From the NCBI GenBank assembly GCA_018806985.1, contig JADANN010000429.1:1054001-1118000 (forward strand): a stretch of 64,000 nucleotides of DNA. Reading direction: 5' to 3'. Under the pieces are notes generated by a model. It was given only the letters and a program-made list of their open reading frames with translations. It made no database searches and was not told the DNA's origin. Positions 26,601 through 38,600 of this stretch are shown in pieces; the stretch's first letter is position 1, and the number at the start of each line of letters is the position of its first letter. The stretch is from Angiostrongylus vasorum (taxonomy: Eukaryota > Nematoda > Chromadorea > Rhabditida > Metastrongylidae). The translations under genes and the position numbers were made by a program.

Positions 26601-29600
26601 CCATTACGGTTGTATCACTCATAATACCCTACCGTGAAAAATTGTAAAAATTGCAAAAAAAAATTTGGAGTTAAAAAAGCCAACATAATGATTTTGCGAA
26701 ATATGACTTCAACGAAGCTGAGATATTTGTAAAACTCCTGACCGCAGGTGCCTATGGTGGGGGAACGAACGCGCTATTGTCCTTTCCGGCGAGTAACGCG
26801 TTCCAGAGTTTTGCAGATATCTCAGCTTCGTTGAAGTTATTTTTCGCAATATTCCCTGCCATCAAAAAGAGTAGGCAGTAAGTAAAAAGGTTAAAATTGT
26901 GATTATAACTATAGCCTCAACTTAACTGGGTTCAATGCCGATTTGGGCTCCCCAGATCAATCCCGTTGACGGGTGATTGCTGATGGCAAAAAGATCGATA
27001 GAACTAGCTGAGAGACAGGTGAAACGAAGGACCCGCATGGTGTGGTGGTGAACGCGTTACTCCCCGGAAAGGACAATAGCGCGTTCGTTCCCCACCATAG
27101 GCACCTGCGGTCCAGAGTTTTGCAAATATCTCAGCTTCGTTGAAGTTATATTTCGCAATATACCCTGCCATCAAAAAGAGTAGGCAGTAGGCAAAAAGGT
27201 TAAAATAATGATTTTGTTTCAAACACTAACTTCTAGTCAGTGAAAGGACTTTCTTCTTTTGATTTTATAAGAGGAGGAAGGATTTTTTCACAACAACGAT
27301 TTTATGACAAAGAATGTTGGGGATTGATCTCATAGATTCTTAGATTAGGAAGAATTGGCCGGCCTTCATTTCTTCAATTGTTACTTTCTTCTTCATGGAC
27401 AGTCAATTCAGTCAATTAATAGTTGTTACGTCGTCAACGAATGAGTATTATATTAATTTCGACTTAAAACACTTTGCATTTCACGACTTTATGCCATTTC
27501 GAGTTTCGAACTTAGACAAGAAATTGCTGGAATTACCATTTTCTTCTCTTATTGTAGTAGTCAGATGCATCTTTATGGAGCAAGTTCTCAAGGTTTAAAA
27601 CGGAATAAATTCGACATTGAGCTCTGCAGGATGTGGTACGTGGTACATCCTCTATGAGTTTTCAGGTGGAGATTACTGAAAATGCTTCTTCACGACTGTA
27701 TTTTACTCAAAAAGTAAATAAGCAGCTAGCACATAAGCGGTCATGTGAGTTGATATGAATGCGTATGTGGGGGGCAGAATGGTCTTCATGTATTAAGCTC
27801 AGTGCACACCATGAGCAGCGATTAATTAGGTGTAATCTCTAGCTCTCGTCATCAAAACAGGAAGAAAAAGCAATATTATGGCAATTTTTTTCGACCCATT
27901 ATTGCAGACGCCTATTTTTGCGTGTATGGCGCATTGGGCGCGACACCTAATTGCCAGCTACTCCCTTAGTAAGTTGTATGTGACTCACCTCTTCACCAGT
28001 GGTAGATTAATTCAGCGACCAGTCGTCTCAGAGAAGCGTTGATATTTTTCTAGGTTGGACAGGCGTCAAATGCGACACGCCTTGTGCTCCCGGAACCTAT
28101 GGTCCGCATTGTTCTATTGCTTGTCGCTGTAAAAATGGTGGCGAATGTGATCGGTTTACTGGTGAATGCAGTTGTCGTCGTGGTTTCAAAGGTAGGTCGA
28201 TCTCGTTTTTTTAGGTTGGTTTGCCATTTTTATTAGGCAAATTTTTTGCACATGGTTTTATTTGATGTACCTTTTTATAATGACCAGTAATAAGGTCATC
28301 AAGTTACGTTCAAAGTGGTTGATCATCGAGTGACTCGAGCGGACGCCAGTAAACCATCCATTTTTCTCTGTCGCGTGTAAGAGTATCCCAGTGGGTTCTG
28401 CTCGCTCTAGATTTGTCGAGCATCATATCTTTCTTGTGGGCTCTTCGTGAAGATCTCTGACCATTGGATCGGTGGTCTTCCTGCAGTACGTTTGACATCC
28501 CGAGGAATCCAGTCACTAACGACTCTTATCCATCGGTTGTCATTCACACGCATTACGTGTCCGGCTCACCTTATCATCGACTGTTTGGCGTACAGAACGG
28601 CAACTTTGATTTTTTGATCGTTGACGAAGGTCGGAGCTTCGGATCCCATTCCTTACTTGTGTGAAACGGGATACTCCTAGCATCGTCCTTTCGACTGCGC
28701 GTTCGTTAACGCTAACTGATTTTTCATCCTGCTTACGCATCGACCAGATTCACCCATTCTGACGCATGCGTTAGGGCAGGAAGTACCGTTGAGTCGAAAA
28801 GGTGGGCACGGAGTCGGGTGTTCTTTGTTCTCTTCGCTACATCCTCGATGCTCTTGAAAGCTGCCCAAGCCGCTCATTTCCTTCTGCTCAGCTCTGGCGC
28901 TAAGTCGTCCTTCATATTGATTTCCCGACCAAGGTAGACATAACTGGAGCATTCGGCGGTATTCGTTCAGTTGAGCGCGAATGGGGCATATGAAACCAAT
29001 CCGTTCTTCATGACCATCGTTTTTGTGAGGTTTAGTCGAAGACCAATCTTTCCACAGTCTTTATCAAAGTCGGCAAGCATACGTTCCGCTTGGCTAATGT
29101 TTGGTGTTATAAGGACGATGTCATCAGCAAAGCGAAGATGATGTAACTGCCGACCATTGATTTTCAGTTCCTTATTATCCCAGTCCAATATTCGCATGAC
29201 GTTCTGGAGGGTGGCGGTAAATAATTTTGGCGAGATGGTATCGCCTTGCCTAACTCCTCTTTTGACGTCAATGTTAATGTCGTTGTAGAATGGTGATATC
29301 TTGGTTGTGAAATTTTTGTACAGCTCACGAAGAATCTTTATGTACTGAGTGGGGGACTCCTTGACTATCAAGGGCTTCCATGACTGCTTCTCATTTGAAT
29401 CAAAGGCCTTCCGTAAATCGATGAAAGTGAGACAGAGCGGTCTTTTGTACTCTCGCGATACTTCAATGAGCCTTTTTATCGTGTGGATGTGGTCCATCGT
29501 ACTAAATCCTTTTCGAAACCCTGCTTGCTGACATGGTCGAGTGAAAAGTTTGTAGACGACAGACACCAAGCAGACGGGGCGATAGTTGCCGATATCGCGT

Positions 29601-32600
29601 AGGTCACCCTTCTTGAACAATAACACGTGTTAGGAGCCTTGCCAGTGTGTTTACGAGGACTGGCGGAAGGTTCTTCAGGTATTCTAGTCTTATCCTGTCC
29701 GGACCTGGTGCTGTTCGATTTTTCATCGACGAAATGGCTTGTCGGATTTCGGAAGGGAGAACCGGTGGTACAACATATCCATCCTCCTTTATTTCATATG
29801 ACGGAGGGTCGACGTGGCTATCGAAGAGATCTGAGTAGTACTCGTGAATGATTTTCTCCCTTGCCTTTCTGGACGCTGTAACTGTTTCGTCTGGGCGTCG
29901 GTGTGCAATTATCTTGGTCTTGTAATTGGCGAAGCATCGGTGGGCTTTGCGAATGCTTTTCCCAGCCTCTGCAGCTTCGCCCATAACTGCTGCTGTTCTT
30001 TCTTTAAGATCTTCTTTTTATTGCCTGTCTGCATTGTTTTACAAGTTCGGACGTTAGTTCGCGGTTGTCTGCAGCTGGTTCGATTCCACGCTGGCGTATC
30101 AGCTCGAGTGTTTCTGGAGACAGACGTCTCATGGTGACTTTCGAACTCTCAGCTTCATGGCGCTAACGTGAAGATGTTGAGTGAGCCGATATTCTTCGTC
30201 TATGTTATCGACGACGTCATCTTCCCAATAGTCGACTAATGAGATGAATAAGACCCAGTTTATGGTAGTTCTGGGACTTCTGTTTTTGAATTTAGCTGCT
30301 TTTTTCTCCTTTCCGCGAGAAATAGAATCTTGAACGAAGGAGGCGGTGGCCTGATCCAGTGTAGAATTTTTGAGACAACAGCGGCATCGGTTAGACAAAA
30401 CCTTCTATTTACTAAGATGTGGTCTATTTCGTTATGGTACTCTCCATTGGGAGACTCCCACGTCCAATGTTGAGGGTGGGACTTCTGGAATTGCTAATTA
30501 CCATGGATGGTTTTTGTCGCCATGATAAACTCAGAAAGCCGCTCACTCTGTTCGTTCCCTTCCAATCCGTGGATCCCAATGAGACATTCTTAAGACGTTC
30601 TTCTTGGTCCAATATTGGCATTGAAATCTCCAATGATGACCTTGAAGAATGTATGGTCTTCTCTGTAGAACTTCTCCAACTCTGAATAGAACTCTTCGAC
30701 TTCTTCTTCGTCATAGTTTGATGTCGGCGCGTGAACGACGAAGATTGTCAAAGCCGGCATTGATCCACATCTTTTTAATCGTAAACGTCAGATTCGGGTT
30801 GCAAGCTGTTCGAATGAATCGATGTTCATGGACAAACTCGTGTTGACGAGAACGCCGACGCCGCCGACTCGTCTACTGTCGCATGTTTCGAGAAAGCGTT
30901 CTTCTCCGGTGTCATAGACGGCGTTGAATGGGTGGCGTCGTTTTGTCTCGGCCAGGCCGATGACGTCGTATCTTATCCTTCTTGCTTGCATGAGCAAGTC
31001 CTCTGTCGAGGATTCGGATGCAAGTCTACGTGCATTGTAGGTACAGATCTTCACCACAGTTCTTTGTAATCAAGGCAGCTTCCATTGGCCCTGAGATTTT
31101 AGCAGCCTTTCCGTACTTGTCCTACCCAACGCTGCGAAATTGGGGGGCTCTTTTCGGGGTCAAGAAAATGAGGCCCTTTCTTTTACTGTGTTTAGCATTT
31201 TGATACCCACGTATAGCTTGCTGGGCTCTGAATGTGGGGCTGGGTATGCTCACGGGTAGCTTGCCAGGCTCTGCCAGAGTGGACATGGAGCTTATTTGTT
31301 GGAGGCGACTTCTCCGGAAGTAAAAGAAGTAATTGATTTTTTTACTATTCGTAGGAAAATTCTATCTGTTCGTGAAATTCTTACACGTAGTACAAATGAA
31401 TGTTTTGAAAGTGGGTGGATTTAAACGAATCGAATCATACTCAACTCAAGGTCCCGATTGTTCTACTCAATGCGAAAACGGCTACTATAGTGACGATTGC
31501 CAGTTGGAATGCGACTGTGCCGGTGGAAGTTGTCAGCAGAAAACTGGCAGATGTGTTTGCGAGGTGGGAAAGACAGGCGAGAAATGCTTATCAGGTTGGT
31601 TATGGCATTCGTTCTGGAACTTTCGGAATGAATGAGAAAATGTGGGGGCCCATTTCTCGTTTGTAGTAAAGTAAAGCTTAATGCACCTTCAAGACGAGGC
31701 GGAAAATTAGCCAACAACCTCTGTCATTTCGTTTATTTTATCCCTTCTTTTCCCTGATCCTTTTAGCATAAAGATATGAGATTCTCTCGAGATATGTTTT
31801 ATGTCAACTGTTCAACTTCATTTTGCTTTTTACTTGCTAAGCATCAATGGTAACAGTAGCTAGGGGATTTTTTCGTCGTTGTATCTTGTGTGCTGCCACT
31901 CTCATCGGTGCCCAAGTGAGCCGTGACTTTCAACGAGCCAAGGTTCTTCGGCTGTGCGGATCAGGAAGAGGACTTGTAAGATTTCACGACTCCATATAGT
32001 TAAGGTCATGTGCAAGGCGTTCATAAGAGATTTAAAAACGTGGAGAGCAAGGTTTTTCAGCCACTACTTCCTTATGAAGTGTGCGGTGATGCAAAAATAT
32101 TCTGCCGCTGTGTTTCTGACAGACCGTGCGACCAGTTTACTTCACGAAGTTCTTCTTTCCATGAGGTTCCTGTTAGTCTTTGATTTCAGCGGTTTCTTTC
32201 AGACTGTGATCCTGGTCGATTCGGTTACGAGTGTCAGGAAAAATGCACGAATTGTACTCGAGCCAACGGATCACCAGCAACATGCAATGCAAAGACTGGA
32301 GAGTGCTTGAAGTGTCCAGTTGGAAAGTGAGGGAAAGTTTTGAATATTAAGAATTAAAATGCTTTGTTTAGTACAAGTGGGCTATTTTTGAAAATAGTCC
32401 TTTTTTTTAGCTCATGCTTTTTTTTCTAGTGTAGTTAAGAATCATTTACTACATAAAGGCAACTGCCAAGTAGTTCAGATTTATTGTTATCCATTTTTTT
32501 TTGAGGTCCGAGCGAATTGTAAGCATAGCTGTGATGATGGCAAATGGGGTGAAGATTGTTCTGAAAAGTGTACATGTGCTGATGGTCACAACTTGATCTA

Positions 32601-35600
32601 CTCCATAATCTCTTTAGCCCTCGGTGTTGGTCAATTCCTGTGGGATGCGCCATGCATTCGACTTCACTAAGCATTGTTAGAGGTGACTGAACGCATATAT
32701 GGCCTTTACAAAGACTCGCGGTGGCCTGCCGATGCATCGAGCCAGTGCTTCTTTCCTCCCAAACAAGTCTGGTACCAATTTGCCAATCCCGGAGAGATGG
32801 AAGACTTTGTGCATTGGACCCGGGAATCGATCCCATGTGTATCGCAGGACGTCTCCGACCACTACGCCAAACGCCCTTATCTTTCCGAAGAGCCGTGTTT
32901 ATTCACTGTTTTCTTGATGACGAGACACAAGATGGTTAACAACAAAATCTATTCAGTGCAATGCTGGCTGACGTTTCGGCCGTTTCGCCTTCTTCAAGGT
33001 CTGGAAGAGGAACATACAGAGTCTACTCGCTCAAACACTTTCGTAACCTCAGCAGATAAAAATTCTATTTCTTTTATCTAGTAAAGAAGTCTTTCAGACT
33101 TCGAAGATTCTAGTGTCCGTAATGATGTTTCCAGCGGAAGCATGTCCTTCTGCAATAATTTATCGTGGTCTTGACGGTCTCTTGACAGCTTTGTAATGCT
33201 GTCATAGCTACTTGATGATGATGATCGAGTTTTTTTCTAAGCTGACTAGAAATCATTGGCAAAAGTGGTTTTAACAGTAGTTCCTTTTCTTCTGTTATAG
33301 ACGGACCAGCTCAAGCTTATTAATGCAGTATCTTTAAACCTTACACGCTTGGAGATCACGCGTACTCCCCAGCACTTCGTCCGTTCCATTCGTTTTCTCA
33401 CATCCGTCGTCCAGTAATGTCTTCGTACTTAGATGCGAGTTCGGCTGCTGCAGCATTATTTTTGGTCGTCTCAAATATGGGTGGATGCTGGTCCAATAGA
33501 TTTTCCCTCATGTCTTACGAAAACTATTCTATGGCGTTCCGAAATCCTCATTACAGGTAATAGCCAGATTTTGTGAATTGGATGGAGTTGCAGACGAGAA
33601 TAGTGCCGATGTTCCGACCACGGAGTGATGCGAGACTTGATGAACCCAGTGCGAGGTCGAGAAAATGCCTTGCTCGCACTGATCATATCTAATTCAGTAC
33701 TTAGATTGCCCAACTTCACATTCCTTGCACGTACCAAAACTTTTTCCACTCATCTCATTCAAATCGTGTTGTAATTCCTGGATTTGATGGGTGCTCTTCT
33801 GTGCACTTATGTTCTCTTTAGGATTGAGGGTCTAAAGGTTGACTCTAGTGATGAAACCATCTAATTAGTAGAAAAACATTAAACACGTCGGTCCATCTTT
33901 TCGGAATTCTCCGTTGAGGTTTGTAAGGTTCTAATTCTGTCATAATCCTGATATTCTCGTCGTCCACCTATTTTCTCACTGAATCGACTTGCTATCAGTA
34001 TTTAGTTCTCGAGATGTATTTCTCTGAATATCAAGGGCGGTTCATCCGCAAATAAAATTTCTACGGTGATTTTAACAGAGAATGAAAAGGATAAAGCGCC
34101 CGACATTGATCAATCCCTGAGGGATTCGCCATGCACTCGACTTCATTAAGCATCGTTGGAGGTAACTGAATGCATATCTGGCTTTTATAATGACTCGCGG
34201 TGGCCTTTCGATGTGTCATGTCGGTGCTGCTATCCTCGGGTACCAGTTTAGTACCAATTTGCCGACTCCGGAGCGATGGAGGTCTTGGTTAGCCTGGAGC
34301 GCGGGGATCGATCCAATGTGAATTGCGGGGAACCTCTGACCACTGCGCTATACGCGCAGTGGTGTTTTTAACAGTACCATTAATGATAACAAAATACCAT
34401 ATGGCCAAAACAATCCGTAGTTTCGGGTAGTTGTAACAACCCTTGTTCACCTGTAACCATGCTGACTTAGGACGTATAATGTTGCTTTTCTTTCAGATGC
34501 GATCCCGTAACTGGCAAGTGCATATGTGACCACGGATACACTGGCGAAAATTGTGAACAAAGTAAGCGACCAGTTAGCACTTTTATCCTCGTTATTGTTT
34601 CGGCATCTTCAAGTGATTCACTATACGAAATAGGAGCCCAGGCTCAAGGAAGCCCGGTTTCTGAAATTTCAAGATTTTGTTATCATAGAATGAAAACGTT
34701 TTTATCTTGTTGTTAGAGGTCTGTAGATTCTTTTAGTTTCTAATTATGGTTATAAAGTTAGCTATTAGTTAAAATAAGTTTATATGAAGAAAGAAGACGG
34801 ATTGTTCCAAGGCATGTACGCATTTAAATCAATGCATGCTGTTGCAAATGTCTGAAATATTGGAGCATTTGTGGTAACAAATAGTTTGTAACGACATTGA
34901 TTTGGTGATGCCATAATTTCAAAAAATCGTCTATTGCTCTTCTTCCACTTAGTTCTTTCCAGAGTGTCCGGATGGAACATGGGGATTTGGTTGCTCCAAC
35001 AAATGCCCTCCATGTGCAAATGATGCTAAATGTAACCATATAGATGGGACGTGCATCTGTCCAGCGGGTTATGAAGGCCGGCTTTGTGACAGACGTGCGT
35101 TGTAGAATTTTATTTAAATGTTGTCGTATTCAGCGTTTGCATAGATTCTTCACTCAACAGTGTTCCAGTTTGCGTTCCTGGTTTCTGGGGTTTGAACTGT
35201 AATCGACAGTGTAAGTGTGCGTCGGAATTCAAGGAATGCGATCCGCATACTGGTGAATGTGCTTGTCCAGCCGGTAAGTGGGCCTGCTAGAGGGGGAGAG
35301 TGAGAGGGAGGGGAGGGAAGGGGGGGGTTGGGGTAGTACAGAAGCTAAATCCCACTTTTCCTTTTCGTTTCATGGATTGATAGAAACTGAAGAACTTAAG
35401 CACAAAACTTGCTGATGGTTAGTCTAGTCGGATTATAGGTCTCTTGCTTCAATCGACCTTTAACTGTCATTTTTGTTTATGGGTTAGCCACTTTTTCCAC
35501 CGTTGTTCAGGATGGCAAGGTGATCGCTGTAATGTGCAATGCGAGGATGGTTTCTACGGTCCAGACTGCATCAATAAGTGCAAATGTCGTGGAACATCGT

Positions 35601-38600
35601 CAGCCAGTTGTCATCGTGTCACCGGCGCCTGTCAGTGCCATCCGGGCTTCACTGGCGAATTCTGCCACGCATGTTAGTATCCTGGATTGTTTTACCACAA
35701 TTATGATAACAATACCACTCAACTGTATTTTCAAAAATGAAGATGTACACTCAGTTTTCTGAGCGTTCATCGCACTGATTCGAACCTCCGAAGGCCAAGT
35801 GGAATTTGTGTATTCGAAAATCTCTTGGTTAGGCAGCAAACTCGGAGATGTATTAGGTGATTAGCCTGGAATAGACCATATAACTTTGAATGAGAACTGA
35901 AGGATGGTGAAAATTCTAGAATATCCCTCTATTCCATATATTTCCTCAATATTAGAGCTATTTTTCCTCATTGGTGACTTGAGATATCACTGTATGGGAT
36001 TTCCTCAGCATTCAACTAATTTCAAGGTACTCATCCATTCTTGAAGGACGACATTTTTTGCTTCCCTACTTTCTTCATCTTTTCTTATTTAAGAGGGCTT
36101 AAAGAAGCCACTAAGATGGAGTATCAGCCTGACGTTGAATTAATGGTGCACTGATCACAGCATTAGTTCGGCACTATTGCATTAGCCGTCTTGAAGTATC
36201 ACTTCCCAGTCGCGTACCCTGAAGTCTCATATGCGTCGGGGAAGACGCGATTCGAGGAGCACTTCGCTTTTGTTGAATCACTGATGGACTATACATCGAT
36301 GTATTAGTCACAACTCTTCGAGCCATTGGCGTTGCGTTATAAGCAGCAACGGTGAAATATTGCTGTTATGGTTGTGGAAGAGGTGGCAAACTACGATTTC
36401 GAGAAATCTGTATGCTCCGATATCCATACGAAGCATGGTTCTCTGGTCGCGAAGAGCGAACTAAGTAAGTGCCTTACCCTTTTGCAGTTCGATGAATACC
36501 ATCGCGAACATTTGAAGAATCGGTATTGATAATATTTCGCTCCCTTTATTCATATCCAACTTCAGAGGTTGGAAATGTTCGGGTTTGCACATGTTGATCA
36601 CTAGCTGTCTCGAGGCAATCGGATATTAAGCCAAGTTCAGAAAGCCCAGGAATCAATGGAAATACTTCCGAAGACTTCACTGCATCCACGGGATTCAAAT
36701 TATATGAGACAGTATAGACATGATCTCCCATGTAAATCCTCTTATCTGGTTTACTATAATGCAAATGGTCATCTACAGCATCCATAACGTCATCATCAGA
36801 ATCGGCAATGACAAATCTCTTCACAGGTGTTGAGCCAGTATTTAGCACCGCCTCGCCATACGAAGTAGGCACATCGTTCGCAATTCACTCAACTTCGTTT
36901 GGAGACATATTGCCGTAGGACTCTCGGTCAGTCTCATGTATTTCAGATTCGGGTCCAAATGGGAAATAGTCAGCAGATAGCTGTTGTGACGACCTAGCAG
37001 GAGACTTCAGTAGGGGATTCTTCACATTTGCTAGACATCGCAGTTATTTTTTAGAGCTTCACATTGATAATGAGACGCTTCCTCATCTATCGCAATGATA
37101 GCATCCAAATCCTTTTGATAATTGAATTAAACCTTGGACGCGTGTGGCGCAGTGGTTGGAGGCGCTCAGCAATACACATGGGATCGATTCCTGCGCCCCT
37201 GGCCCACCTGGCGTTCCATCCCTCTGGGGTCGGCAAATTGGTACCAGACTTGTCTAGGAGGAGAACAGCACGGGCTCGATACATCGATAGGCCACCGCGA
37301 GTCATTGTAAAGGCCAGATATGCATCCAATCACCTCCAGCCATGATTGATGAAATCGAATGCATGGGGCATTCTTGAGGGATTGTTCTACGCCGAGAGCT
37401 TTATTTTTTTTAAAGAAGTCAGCCGCCTATCTAAGGGTCATATAATGCAATCATTAGAGGTGGCATGCAATACATAGTCGCTCGCTCGATCCCTCATCCC
37501 TGGATTATTAAACTTTCCAGCTCTGCCGGGGACGGCAAGTCGCTACCAGAATTGTCTGGTAGGAGCTGACTTGATGCATCGGTAGGCCACTGCAAGTCGT
37601 ACTCTGTAGGCCAGAAATGCGTGCAATCACCGCTAACGATGCTTACTGAAGTCGAATAGATGGCACATCCCAAATGAATGTGTGTCCTCAAGGTTACTAT
37701 GGCTTACGCTGTTCACGTGAATGCGGTGATTGCGGTGTTGGTTACGAATGTGATGCTGCTATCGGATGCTGTCATGCTGACCAGCTAAGTTGTGGACAAG
37801 CGTGTATGTAAAGAAATGTTCTTTCTATTGTTGATTCAAGCTGTCCGGGTATTTTAAGCTATTCAGCTTGATAGTTAGCGATTTATCGTATGCGGTGAGA
37901 ATGTAAGCCGTCTGAATTATTCTGTGCAGGTAATTGTAATGTGGAATTTAGAGTGATGACTGGGGGTGCTCTGGCAGGCTGCTCACTCACTTAAGGTACC
38001 TAACAGCTGACGATCCTTCTTCAGTGGGTCAAGCGTGATTGAAACGCTAACTTACATCGTCTATCTCCAACAAGTCGCTATACCAAATCCATATTCATTT
38101 CTTTCTTTAACCTGAGTGGGTTATGGAGACGCGTTTTTATGGGCTACGTCAAATTTATCGTCTTTTATTTTAAACATTACTGTGAGCTTAGTTGTTCGAC
38201 CACTTCTTCCTCAATGTCTAATCGGCAAAATTCGGAGGAACCGGATGACAAATTTATTTCAGTGCTGCAATTCCAACAGCAACAAGGCATTGAGAATGGC
38301 TCGCGAGCTGGAGTAATCCTACTTGCACTCATCGTCTTCGGTATTGCATCGGTTCTGCTCGTCTCGATGGTGCTGTATTATAGGCGTAAGTACATCCACG
38401 AAAAGGAACCCGAAGTACCGACGGTCATGTATGTGAATTTCTAATTTTTCCCGTTGTCACTGTATTTTTTGTCATTCTGTTGTCATTTGGTGAAATAAGA
38501 GGACCAAAAAAGCCACTTTACTTTATTGAACTAGGTACTTTGACAAGAGGTTTAAGTAGATCTGGGTAGTGGGTCCAGATATTGGTACTGAATATTAAAA

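Noticed and set aside
32435..32836. 133-residue antisense open frame near CED-1 exon 17
   Set aside because: It runs through a family A SINE, and its residues repeat those seen in other SINE copies.
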